Shown here piece by piece: positions 11,164-21,174 of a stretch of DNA of 64,000 nucleotides. Every line of letters begins with the position of its first letter. Position 1 is the first letter of the stretch. The notes under the pieces are model-generated. The model worked only from the letters and a program-made list of their open reading frames with translations. It had not been told where the DNA came from and did no database searches. Origin of the DNA: Buddleja alternifolia (Eukaryota; Streptophyta; Magnoliopsida; Lamiales; Scrophulariaceae); NCBI GenBank assembly GCA_019426215.1, contig CM033392.1:38674980-38738979 (forward strand). Reading direction: 5' to 3'. A program made the position numbers and the translations under genes.

Positions 11164-11777
11164 ATTGGAACCTTTGTTGCCTTTGGAGGTTACTAGGCGC
11201 TTACCTCTTAGTCTAACCATCTTGGGTAATTTAAGATTAACCTCTACATGTAATGATGAATTCTCGGAACGATCAACCAAAGATGTTAACCCACTTCTCC
11301 ATGCTGCAAAAAGTAATTTAAAATTCATGAACAACCAAAATTGTTTGATCAAGACCAGCTTAGACTAAAAGTTGGCGATTAGGATGAAAAACAATCTCCT
11401 ATTACCTTTGGATTTGGCTTTGTATATCATGGCACTGAGGGACCTGAAATGCAAATTGAATTGTAGTAGTAAAAACAGACAATACATACGCCTAGAAAAA
11501 AATTTACAAATTACCTCTGCAGAATCTCGATAGAAATCAATCCACTTGTCTTGAATAGTAACTTCAAATTTGATTTGGGTTTGCTGTGGAAGTGAATTTG
11601 ACTCTTAAAGTTTAAATTGAACGCCTGAGACCATGACCAACGACCATTAGGTGGCTGTGAAGAAGAATAGATAAATGGTCAAAGAATTGATTTTGGAAAC
11701 AGGGCGAAAAAGAAAGAGGACGGAGAGTCAGTTGGGACACGTTCAGGGAGATGTCATGTGAAACTATACGTGACAAT
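11164..11777 (-). pseudogene. Possible host gene relic with exon-intron structure, unidentified
   Basis: Not assignable to any repeat in the window. On the minus strand an open stretch (11352 down to 11163) encodes RSGLTSLVDRSENSSL and then HVEVNLKLPKMVRLRGKRL, and ends exactly at the Copia-B LTR boundary. A splice-acceptor-like TTACTTTTTGCAG precedes it. Further upstream lie a donor-like CAAAGGTAATAGG, an acceptor-like TTTGCATTTCAG and another donor-like GCAGAGGTAATTTG. The upstream exon-like piece encodes KFEVTIQDKWIDFYRDSAE. Exon phases do not all agree, so it is either decayed or coincidental. I do not recognise the protein. Confidence 0.3.
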
Positions 11778-11907
11778 GGGACTGTTTGCGAAGTCTACTG
11801 TTTTTAGAGAAGTGCTTTTAAGTAAAAAAATAGGGATAAATGCAAAAAAATTCCGTGTGTTAATGCGAAATTGCAAAAAAACACCTATGTTAACGAAATA
11901 GGCTAAG

Positions 11908-12064
11908 TGTTAGATTTATTATAGGATTATTGTGTTAGTCTTTATTTTATATATGGTCGTTTAGGTTTACATTAAGTCTTTCCTTATTTTATGTCTCTTC
12001 TTGTAAACTCTATATATATCTTTGCAAGTCATCAATAATATTCAAGGGGAATTTCATATTAACA
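11908..12064 (+). repeat. Copia-C 5' LTR (157 bp)
   Basis: It runs from TGTTAGATTTATTATAGG to CATATTAACA. A TATA-like CTATATATATC lies at 12010-12020. The primer site TGGTATCAGCC follows immediately at 12065. CTAAG precedes it as the target duplication. Confidence 0.95.
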
Positions 12065-12456
12065 TGGTATCAGCCAATTTATAAATTCTTGGGATCCTTT
12101 CTCTCTCCCTCAACCTACACGGCCAGCAGCCATATTTTTTCTCCAAGCAGCCGCTGTTTTCTTAGAGTTTCAAGGTGGTGTTAATATTTTTTTTTCTCCA
12201 AGCAGCAGCCATACTTTTTCTTCCCGTTTATACGTCATTGTCTTCCCCTCAACGCACTTCTTTCATCATTAAACAGCCTTCAACAGCGTCGAAATCCCGA
12301 TCATCTTGGAATTTTGTGCCTCCTCTTGCGCCGGCTACGCCCACTTATTGTTTTTTTGGTTTCATCATCACAGTATTTTTTTTCTTGTTATTTATCCTTT
12401 ACTTTGTACTTTTCGTTAATTGTTTTTGATTCGTGTTTCGATTTTTATCCATTCCT

Positions 12457-13365
12457 ATGGCTATCGAACCCACCAACACCAAATCTCAACCAATTCATCC
12501 CGCTCTTGCTGCCGGTAGTGTTTATTCCTCTTTCGGTTTTAAATTAAATGATAACGATTCCAATTATAAACTTTGGCGGGGCATGTTCATGGAGCTCTGC
12601 CGTAGCTATTCTGTGTTTGAGCATCTCTCGGGAAAATCCAAACCCTCAAATAATCCTGATGATCAATGGTTTGCTTTAGATTCCACCATTAAACGATGGT
12701 TTTACTCTACAGTTGATATTAAACTTCTGAAAAATATTGATTTGGAATATGCCACTGCTCATGATCTTTGGTTTGCTATCCAAGAAAATTTTCGTAATAA
12801 CAAACCTTCCCGTTCTTTAGAAATCAATGAACGTTTTCGTAATTTTCAAAAAGGTACTCTTTCCATTACTCAATACTATCAAGAGATGAAATTCCTTGCT
12901 GATAATCTCAAAGATTTAGATACCCCTGTTTCTTATCAAGCGTTTTTATTACAATTATTGCAAGGGCTCCCGGAATCTTATCTTCCCCTCCTCACGGTAA
13001 TTACCACCACCAAACCCCTTCCCTCTTTTTCCGAAGTTCGTAACTTATTTATTATTCATGAATCCCGCAAAAAATGTTTTCACAATCCACTCACTTCCAC
13101 CGACTCTCAATTGGCCCTCTTCACTCAAACCCCACCCCAAAATAATTATCGAAACACAAATCCTAACAATTTTCATGGTCGAGGAAGAGGTAATGGCAAG
13201 TTTTATAATCGTGGTGGTGGCAATCATAACCGTAGCTACAATTTCGGCTCCAACCCGAGACCCCCCTTGGCACCCCCTGGATTTGTATATCAATTAGTGC
13301 CAACTCATGTCCCACACCCACAATAGCGGCCCACACCAGCGGCCCCCAACTCCAATTCAGTTTTT
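12457..13365 (+). pseudogene. gag: Copia-C gag (UBN2-type)
   Basis: The start ATG at 12457 (MAIEPTNTK) is preferred to an upstream ATG at 12433, because plant gags of this type begin with a similar short Pro/Thr-rich peptide before the capsid fold. The UBN2-like capsid follows: NYKLWRGMFMELCRSY, then TAHDLWFAIQENFRNN and QYYQEMKFLADNLKDL. The C-terminus is Gly/Arg/Asn-rich (HGRGRGNGKFYNRGGGN) without a CCHC knuckle. An in-frame TAG at 13324-13326 ends it early; the same frame then continues into the protease region. Gag would build the particle that packages element RNA. Confidence 0.88.
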
Positions 13366-15063
13366 TTGGCCCACAACAACGGCCCACTGCATCCTTCCGC
13401 CAACTGGACCAGCGCCCAACATCCAGCGTCCAACAAATGGACTTCGCAACAGCCTTCTCCTTGTGCTTCGCAGGCTGCAGCCCAATCAGTGCCTGGCACC
13501 ATACTTAATTCTTTTTCAGCCCACTCCAGCAGCAGCCCCTCATCGAACCCAACAAATACTCAGCAGCCCATGCAGCCTACCACTCAAGCCTCTCCCGATC
13601 TCTCGCATCTTTTTCAGACAATGTCGCTCCAACAACCTGATGACCAATGGTTTATGGATACGGGAGCGAGCGATCACATGACTCCTCACCGAGGTAAATT
13701 ACATAATATTGTACATTCTGGTTCTTCTAATTCAATTGTTGTTGCAAATGGTGTTGTACTTCTAGTTACTTATGTTGGTCAAAAAAAAATTCCCTCTTTC
13801 TCCTCTCGACATCTATCCCTTAATAATGTTCTCGTCTCTCCTAATTTAGTTAAAAATCTAATTTCTGTTGGGCAATTCACTCATGATAATAATTGTTCCA
13901 TCGAATTTGACCCTTTTGGTTTCTCTCTAAAGGATCTTAGGTCTGGTGAGTTTCTTCTTCGCAGTAACAGTGATGGCGATTTATACCCCATGCATTCTCT
14001 CTCTTTTGCTTTCCACTCCGTCTCCAGTCACCTGGCATCGTCGTCTCGGTCACCCGGGGAAATCTATTCTTAGTTTTTTATCTAGTCGCAATTTTATTTC
14101 TTGTATTACAAAAGATTCTAGTTCTTTATGTCACGCTTGTCAACTCGGCAAGCAAAAACGTTTACCGTTTTCTAGTTCAATTTCTCGTAGTCATGGATTG
14201 TTTGATCTTATTCACTCTGATTTATGGACATCTCCTATTCCTAGTATTAATGACTTTCGTTACTATATACTTTTTCTTGATGATTTTTCTCATTTTCTTT
14301 GGGCTTTTCCGTTACGTCACAAATCTGATGCAGCAAATGTTTTTATCGAATTTTACAACTATGTGCACACTCAATTTCATTTTAAAATTAAAACATTCCA
14401 ATGTGATCATGGAGGCGAGTTTGATAATACAAGTATGCATTCTTTTTTCAAAACTAATCGCCATCTTTTTCGTTTCTCTTGTCCTCACACTTCTCAGCAG
14501 AATGGCAAAGCCGAACGTACCATTCAAACCATTAACAACATCAGCCGCACTCTATTGTTTCAAGCCTCTCTCCCCCCACCTTTTTGGGCCGAAGCCCTAC
14601 ACATGACTATGCACCTTCTGAATATTCTCCCCACTATCACTCTCTCCTTTCAAACTCCTTTTGAGCTTCTTTTTCACACTTCTCCTACCTATGATCACCT
14701 TCGTGTTTTCAGCTGTCTGTGTTACCCGAACTTATCCTCCACGTCTACTCATAAATTACATCCTCGGTCCTCAGCCTGTCTTTTCCTAGGTTTCGCCTTG
14801 CAACACAAAGGCTATCGGTGTCTCGATTTAAGTACTAACAAAATCATTCTTTCTCGACATGTCATTTTTTATGAAACTGTCTTCCCCTTCTCCACTCTTT
14901 CCTCTTCTCCCTCTCCGGATAACTTAGACTTCCTCTCTTCTGATGTTAATTCTTCCGTCTTGTTACACCATTTTTCTTCTCTAATGGATCCCGGATCGTC
15001 TGCTACCCCCAATGCGCCTGTTCCTACTCCTCTTCCCCCACATTCTCCTTCCTTCCACTCATA
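13366..15063 (+). pseudogene. pol: Copia-C protease-integrase, frameshifted
   Basis: A low-complexity linker rich in Gln, Ser and Pro leads to the protease site QWFMDTGASDHMT (DTG triad). The GAG-pre-integrase motif VTWHRRLGHPGKS is in another frame, so a frameshift lies between about 13990 and 14035. The integrase core keeps Asp (HSDLW), Asp (QCDHGGEF) and Glu (NGKAERTIQ). The frame ends at 15062-15064, with another frameshift relative to the RT frame. Confidence 0.9.
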
Positions 15064-15064
15064 A

Positions 15065-16693
15065 TATGGTTACATGATCTAAAGCTGGTATTACCAAACC
15101 TCGTCACATATTCAATCTTTCTACTCTCTCTTCTCCTCTTCCTTCTCCTTTTCCTCGCTCTTACACTCAAGCTCTTCGTGATCCACACTGGAAAGCCGCT
15201 ATAGATGCTGAATTTTCTGCCTTACATTCCAATCACATATGGGATTTAGTTCCTCCTCCACCTAATATCAACCTTGTAGGATCTAAGTGGATTTTTCGCC
15301 ACAAATTCAAATCTGACGGCTCACTTGAACACTATAAAGCTTGCTTAGTTGCCCAAGGCTTTACACAGCAGCCTGGTATAGATTTTTTTGATACTTTCAG
15401 CCCCGTTGTCAAACCTGCCACCATTCGTATTGTTCTTAGTCTTGCTCTCTCACACTCTTGGCCCATTCACCAGCTTGACGTTAAAAATGCTTTTCTTCAT
15501 GGTACCCTTTCTGAAACGGTTTACATGAAACAACCGCCCGGTTTTTCTGATCTCACCTTCCCTAATCATGTTTGTTGCCTTAAAAAGTCTCTCTATGGTC
15601 TCAAAAAAGCTCCCCGTACCTGGCATCTTCGGTTTGCTTCTTACCTCTCCTCGATCGGTTTTGTCAGTAGTAGGGCGGACCCCTCTCTCTTCGTGTATAG
15701 GCGTAATTCCTCCTGTGCATATCTTCTTCTCTATGTGGACGATATCATTCTTACTGCTTCGTCCCCTTCCCTTCTCACCAATCTTACCACGTTACTTTCT
15801 TGGGAATTTTCCATGACTAACTTAGGGCCGCTCCACTATTTTCTTGGTATTTCCGTTTCTCGCACTCCTTCTCGTATATTTCTCTCTCAATCTAAGTTTG
15901 CATTGTAAATTTTGGATCGCGCCAATATGGCTAACTGCAACTCTGTTAGCACGCCTGCGGATTCCCTTGCTAAACTCGACTCCTCATCCAGTCCTCCCAT
16001 GTCTGATCCTACTCTATTTTGCAGTCTAGCTGGAGCTCTTCAATATCTCACATTTACTCGTCCTGACATCGCTTTCGCTGTACAACAACTTTGTTTATTC
16101 ATGCATGATCCGTGTGAGCATCATTTTCATGCTCTCAAACGCATCCTTCGGTATCTTCGCGGTACTATTTCCCAGGGTCTTCTTCTTCGTCCTTCATCGA
16201 TCTCTCAGCTTATTGCGTACTCTGATGCCGGCCGAGCTGGTTGTCCTACTACTCGTCGATCCACTTTTGGTTATTGTGTTTTTCTTGGTGATAATCTCAT
16301 TCTTGGTCTTCAAAACGCCAACATGTTGTCTCTCGTTCTAGTGCTGAAGCCGAATATCGCGGTGTAGCCAATGCAGTTGCCGAAACTACTTGGCTTTGCA
16401 ATCTTCTTCTTGAATTACACTGTCCTCTCTCTCGTGCTACTCTTGTTTTTTGTGATAATATTAGCTCTATGTATCTTTCTTCTAATCCGGTACAACATCA
16501 ACGCACCAAACATGTTGAGTTAGATTTACATTTTGTACGTGAACGTGTTTCTCTTAGAGAGGTGCATGTGTTACACGTTCCTTCATCCCGTCAATTTGCA
16601 GATATTTTTACAAAAGGATTGTCTTCTACACTGTTCTTTGAGTTTCGTTCCAGTCTCAATGTTCAGGATCCTCACGTTTCGGCTGCGAGGGAG
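15065..16693 (+). pseudogene. pol: Copia-C reverse transcriptase-RNase H, broken
   Basis: The segment opens with MVT-stop-SKAGI at 15066-15090; TGA at 15075-15077 sits where related elements have Arg (CGA to TGA). RT motifs: GSKWIFRHKFKSDG, HQLDVKNAFLHG, LYGLKKAPRTW and YVDD at 15732-15743. TAA at 15906-15908 interrupts the RT tail in frame. RNase H begins IAYSDAGRAGCPTTRRST; the usual Trp after Asp is Arg-Ala here. A frameshift near 16300 precedes SRSSAEAEYRGVANAV. The remainder (CDNISSMYLSSNPVQHQRTKH) is open to 16699. It would have copied RNA to DNA inside the particle. Confidence 0.9.
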
Positions 16694-16850
16694 TGTTAGA
16701 TTTATTATAGGATTATTGTGTTAGTCTTTATTTTATATATGGTCGTTTAGGTTTACATTAAGTCTTTCCTTATTTTATGTCTCTTCTTGTAAACTCTATA
16801 TATATCTTTGCAAGTCATCAATAATATTCAAGGGGAATTTCATATTGACA
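16694..16850 (+). repeat. Copia-C 3' LTR (157 bp)
   Basis: Identical to the 5' LTR except for G instead of A in the terminal GACA. The purine tract GCGAGGGAG directly precedes it, and CTAAG follows at 16851-16855. One difference in 157 bp points to recent insertion. Confidence 0.95.
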
Positions 16851-17681
16851 CTAAGCACCACTATATGTTATTCAAAAGTCTGCAAAAAATCACTTTTTGT
16901 TAAAAAGATAGAAAGAAATATGTGTTTTTTGGGTGAAATAACACTATTTTACCTTTTATTTTGTTTGGAAAGTATATAAATAACAAAGAAGCATGACACT
17001 AAAGCTGAAAAACATGAAAAACACGCTTATTTTTTTTTTTCAAAAAGTGACTTTTTGCAGATTTTTGAATAACATATGGTGGTGTTTAGCCTATTTCATT
17101 AACATATGTGTTTTTTTGCAATTTCGCATTAACACAGGGTTTTTTTTTTGCAATTATCCCTAGAAAATAACCAGAATCACTTGAGATGCAGAAGTGGGTA
17201 GTGTTTCCAAACACAAGCAGGAAAAAATTGCAGGGAGTATTTGCAAATAGAAGTGATTATCAATTCAGTTTTTGCTGAAAGTACAATATTGCCCCTAAAA
17301 TAAAATAAAAATCATATTTTTTTCACATTATGTTCCTACTATTCTTCTTAACAAAATACCCCTAAAAATATATGGTTATGAAAAAATATTGATTTTTAAA
17401 GGATACTCAACATATTCTACAAGTGTCCATCACGTGCTCACCTTCAAATGTTTTTTTATTTCTTTTATTTTTCTTTTTAAGTTTTTCTAGACCTCATTGG
17501 CTTGCAATAAGCAGAGTTTTTAGATTTTTAAGGGCTCTTGGTGCTGATATATCTCTTGATTTCAACAATATCTCAACTACTACAATATAATTAACAAGCA
17601 GGAATCTTAGAGGAAAGGGGTGGACGATTTTACGTTAAGAAACGCAGGGTTTCTGCACCCCTGAAGTTTTCTTGAATTTTA

Positions 17682-18114
17682 ATCGCTAGTTCTTTTTTTA
17701 AATTTTGATGGGGTTAATATGGGAATATAGAAATATTTTTAAGAATAAAATTGTCATAAAAAAATTATTTTAATTGCAGGAATTTAAAAAGCACCTAGAA
17801 GTACCCCTACCCAGCTTGGAGGTTTTGGCTTCTGGGAGCTTAGGGAGTGTTTGCAAACTCTAAATAAAAGTGCTTTTGAGCTTGTAGCTTAAAATAATCA
17901 ATTTTGTAATGTTTGTAAATTCAACTTTTGCTTCTGATTCTCTAAAATTAAGCTCCCAGAAGCCAAAAGCTCCAAGCTGGGTAGGGGGTGTTTTTTGTAG
18001 CTTTTCAAATTCCTGCAGTTAAAATAATATTTTATTGACAATTCTATCCTTGTCAATATTTCTATATTCCCAAAATTAACCCCATCAAATTTTTTTTTAA
18101 AAAAAACTTGCGAT
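17682..18114. repeat. Hairpin repeat with ~160-bp arms
   Basis: Arms 17682-17842 and about 17953-18114 are reverse complements (shared: GATGGGGTTAAT, GGGAATATAGAAATATT, CTACCCAGCTTGGAG, TTGGCTTCTGGGAGCTTA). The loop (17843-17952) starts GGGAGTGTTTGCAAAC. It matches 19178-19285 in inverted orientation, so a second small MITE copy appears to sit in the loop. It lies inside IR-L and has no coding sequence. Confidence 0.75.
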
Positions 18115-18130
18115 CTTCTTCCTTAGTTCC

Positions 18131-18420
18131 TTTTCACATTGCGTCGGAGGTCTCATTAACGAATCCTCTGGTTTGATTTGATGATGATGGGTACTATACG
18201 TGTATATATATATATATATATATATCAAAGTAACAAGGATTCTTTTCGCATTGCAGCTGAGGTCTCATTAACAAATCCTCTGATTTGATTTGATGATGAT
18301 GGGTACTATACGTACATATATATATATAATATAACATATATATATATATATATTATAATATATTATATATATATATAATATATTATATATTATATATATA
18401 TATATATATATCAATGTGAT
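18131..18420. repeat. 112-bp tandem duplication followed by AT microsatellite
   Basis: Units begin TTTTCACATTGC at 18131 and TTTTCGCATTGC at 18243 and share GAGGTCTCATTAAC, AATCCTCTG and TTGATTTGATGATGATGGG. Each ends in a (TA)n tract. The second tract expands into an AT-only, largely palindromic stretch (about 18313-18412). Confidence 0.85.
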
Positions 18421-18944
18421 GACACGATGAAGAAACGTTTCTATTTTAAAGTAAGGAGGATTCTTGACTGCAGCTTAATTGGTCTCTATCCATAACATGG
18501 TGATTAATAATAACAAATTTCTTATATTACTATTATTATTTCATTAAATTCAAACTGAGGGCATAGAAAGAATTTAAAAAAACTTGCGATTAAATTTAAA
18601 ATTCATATCTTATTAATTGAAAATCAAGAGATATATCATCCAAGAGTCCTAAAAATCTGAAAACTCCCAACCTAGGTTATATATACAACAATAGAGAGCA
18701 ATATCTCTCTTAATTGACAGAGGAAAAACAGAGCGGAAAAACAGAGAGATTAACAGAGAAGAAGATAAGAATTTTATTCCCAGGTTTGTATTATTATTTT
18801 TTGTTGTAATTTATTTGTCATTCTTCTCAAATAGTTTCTTAATTGTGTGTTTTCTGCTTATTGCATGTTTCGTCCAAATACAAGAGATATATGAAAAGAT
18901 TATATAGTGTATTAGTATGTTATCAGCAAGATCCATTCTCGGAG
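18421..18944. other. Non-coding filler of IR-L
   Basis: AT-rich, with purine-rich AGAGAG/ACAGAG runs at 18695-18770 followed by CCCAGGTTTGT. The purine run resembles a 5' UTR next to a splice site, but no frame supports a gene. Confidence 0.4.
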
Positions 18945-19177
18945 AAATAAATGTGAAAAAAAAAATATAATTTTTATATTATTTTAGGGGCAATATTGTA
19001 CTTTCTGCCAAAAAGCTAATTGATAATCACTTTTATTTGCAAACACTCCCTGCAACTTTTTTCTACTTTCAGCTTCTGTTTGCAAACACTACCCACTTCT
19101 GCTTCTCAAGTGATTCTCCTTATTTTTCACTTAAAATCACTTCTCTAGAAGCAGTAGAGTTTGCAAACACTCCCTTA

Positions 19178-19285
19178 ATTGTAGAGAATCAAAAGCAAAA
19201 GCAGAATTTGGAAATACTACAAAATTGCTTATTTTTAGCCAAAAGCTCAAAAACACTTTTGTTTAGAGTTTGCAAACACTCCAAA
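19178..19285. repeat. Small MITE copy related to the loop at 17843-17952
   Basis: In reverse complement it reads GGAGTGTTTGCAAACTCTAA, then AAGTGTTTTTGAGC and TTGATTCTCTACAATTAA. This matches the 17843-17952 loop along its whole ~108 bp. The two copies face in opposite directions. The TTTGCAAA core is palindromic, as in the IR-L ends, so the termini are related. Confidence 0.65.
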
Positions 19286-19404
19286 TGTGAAAGTTACTTT
19301 TTATACTAGAAATTACTATCAGAGACCCTGTAGAATGGTTTCGCTTGTTTGATAAGGTTTAGGTAAAGTTGGAACAAAGAATTTGGAAAAAATCTATATT
19401 AGAT

Positions 19405-19522
19405 CGAGTCCAATGATTTCAGTGTCTATGTCACCCGCACAGTAAGGTTATTGCGTACAGTCTCTACACACATTTGTGTGAGAGAGATAGACACATAATT
19501 TACACTTGCACTATTGGACTCG
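19405..19522. mobile_element. Short MITE-like hairpin
   Basis: The ends are inverted: GAGTCCAATGAT at 19406 and, reverse-complemented from 19521, GAGTCCAATAGT. The arms continue as TCAGTGTC/GCAAGTGTA, and the centre contains ACACACATTTGTGTG and GAGAGATAGACACATAA. It is about 118 bp with no coding capacity. The family is unknown. Confidence 0.55.
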
Positions 19523-20209
19523 GCCTTGGACAGAACTATCCAAGAATTTGGTATCCCAATTGTCTAAATAGTCTCATGATTTCCATTTCTAACCTTCATC
19601 CTAGAGAGGTTTCACCGGTGGTCTCCAAACTTCAAGGGAAATTTAAGTAAAATCACATAAAGTAACTTCCATTTTAGTCACAAAACAGAGTTTCTTTTTA
19701 TAATAGTATAGGTAAAATATAATTATTTCACAAATTAAGTGTTAATTGACGTCATGAAGGATTGAATCAATACAAAGACAAAAGTTTTATTAAAACTTAG
19801 TTATAATGATGTAAATAAATATTCTTCGTACAAATTCATGCTTTATTTGATCCTTATTTTATTTACTTTTTATGGACCAATACAAATAATTTTATTTTTA
19901 ATAATAATTTTTCGAAAGAATGAATTCTCTTATGAAAGTGTACTAATAAGTTTATAATATAAATATTTATGCACATACACAATTAACAAATAGTACATAA
20001 TCAAAATATTTTGAAAGAGTTAGTTAATGTCTAATTACGAAATATGAACATTAAGTTAATCCCAAAAAAGGATAAATGGTTGAAAGATCAAACTGAAATG
20101 ATGCATGCATTATTAAAATATTATTCAGATTTAGTATAAACACACTTATAAGCATCGGATCAGATCTTCTATACTATTTTGGTGCGTCATTTCGTATTTC
20201 ACGTCATAT

Positions 20210-20249
<40 letters not shown>

Positions 20250-20376
20250 AAATATGCATATGGGTTTGTACGAACGATACTTGTCATTCTTCTGTTTTAT
20301 GGAACACAAGATGACACTGGAATCTGAATAAATGATTCAAAGTATCCAAAAATATATCATGTTATATATCTGTATA
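19523..20376. other. Intergenic, nothing recognised
   Basis: AT-rich sequence with a (TA)n microsatellite at about 20213-20245. No coding frame, TIR pair or LTR seen. Confidence 0.5.
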
Positions 20377-21129
20377 GGGTTTATTGCACTTTAACTCCCT
20401 GTGAAATTCGTATATAGCAAAAAAACTCCCTGTGAAAAAATAATAGGCAATTTAGCTCCTTGTGTTTTTCGGAATGAAGCAAAAAAACTCCCCGCGCACC
20501 CCACGCGCCAAAACTGAGACTTTGCATGCTGTTTTTGTTGTTTAAAGTCCATTTTGCCCATTTTTTGCTATAAAAAGCCTTAATTACCTTATATTTGGTC
20601 CCCCTTATATTTGAATACAAAACTGTTTTGTTCTGGATGTCTCCTGATTATGTGCAATATATGCATAGATAGCCTTATGTGTCTAGTTTTATGGAAAGAA
20701 AACAGTTCGTGAATCCAAGCTTTCAACAATGAGTTATCAATTTTCTCGTGAAGACGCGCACAGCTATCTGCACAGCCGACATATTTTTAGTTAGCTTTGA
20801 ATAAAAAACTGATTTGTTCTAGATGTCTACTAATTATTTGCGATATATTTAATTAGGGATATCTCTATGTGTCTAGTTTCATGGGAAGAAAATGGTTCAT
20901 GAATCCGAGCTTTCAACAATGAGTTATGAATTTTCTCGTGAAGATGCGCACAGCGGTCTGCCTACGAGGGTATTTTTGTCCATCCAAAAAAAACTTTAAA
21001 GTGTAAAATCTGCGGGGAGGCAGTGTGCTTCATTCCGAAAAATACAGTGAGCTAAATTGCCTATTATTTTTTCACAGAAATTTTTTTACTATATACGAAT
21101 TTCACAGGAAACTAAATTGCAATAAACCC
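20377..21129. mobile_element. TIR-J: 0.75 kb TIR element carrying two copies of a satellite unit
   Basis: The terminal inverted repeats are about 125 bp: GGGTTTATTGCACTTTA at the left, and GGGTTTATTGCAATTTA as the complement of the right end. They continue through GAAATTCGTATATAG, AATAATAGGCAATTTAGCTC and TTTTTCGGAATGAAGC. Inside are two units (about 20620-20785 and 20805-20975) sharing ATGTGTCTAGTTT, CATGAATCCGAGC-like and TTTTCTCGTGAAGAxGCGCACAG. The same unit recurs as the 177-bp repeat of TIR-K. Flanks are AT-rich and no clear target duplication is visible. Long TIRs suggest a Mutator-like origin, which is not proven. Confidence 0.75.
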
Positions 21130-21174
21130 TATATGTATATGCACTATGTAATATATTAACGTGCTGATGAAAGT

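Larger units (their letters stand above)
11908..16850 (+). mobile_element. Copia-C: complete short-LTR Copia retrotransposon
   Basis: Bounded by two 157-bp LTRs (11908-12064 and 16694-16850) that differ at one position (AACA versus GACA at the end). It is flanked by the perfect 5-bp duplication CTAAG (11903-11907 and 16851-16855). The primer site TGGTATCAGCC starts at 12065. It is inserted in MITE-M. Gag and all pol domains are recognisable, but several frameshifts and stops interrupt them. Short LTRs and a gag without a clear zinc knuckle would fit the Ale/Retrofit lineage; that assignment is inferred. Confidence 0.95.
11833..17160. mobile_element. MITE-M: long-TIR MITE interrupted by Copia-C
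   Basis: Left end GGGATAAATGCAAAAAA, right end complement GGGATAATTGCAAAAAA. The arms continue through GTTAATGCGAAATTGC, AAATAGGCTAA and TGTTATTCAAAA for about 130 bp. Without Copia-C it would be about 380 bp, nearly all hairpin. Flanks 11824-11832 (AAAAAAATA) and 17161-17169 (TAGAAAATA) agree at 7 of 9 positions. The uninterrupted right arm of IR-L has GTGAAAAATA at this place, so an 8-9 bp target duplication is likely. That length fits hAT or Mutator types. No coding sequence of its own. Confidence 0.72.
11778..19174. mobile_element. IR-L: large inverted-repeat DNA element, split by nested insertions
   Basis: Left arm: 11778-11832 plus 17161-17335. Right arm: 18945-19174. The arms are reverse complements at high identity (shared: AGAGAAGTG, CAGAAGTGGGTAGTGTTT, GTGATTATCAATT, GTACAATATTGCCCCTAAAA). 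The outer ends read GGGACTGTTTGCGAAG and GGGAGTGTTTGCAAAC. Arms are about 230 bp around roughly 1.6 kb of non-coding filler. No transposase frame is visible, so it would be non-autonomous. No convincing target duplication was found. Superfamily not assigned. Confidence 0.6.

Noticed and set aside
12175..12547. Phe/Leu-rich frames upstream of the Copia-C gag
   Set aside because: T-rich leader sequence between primer site and gag; the frames overlap the gag in another phase. A membrane protein is not supported.
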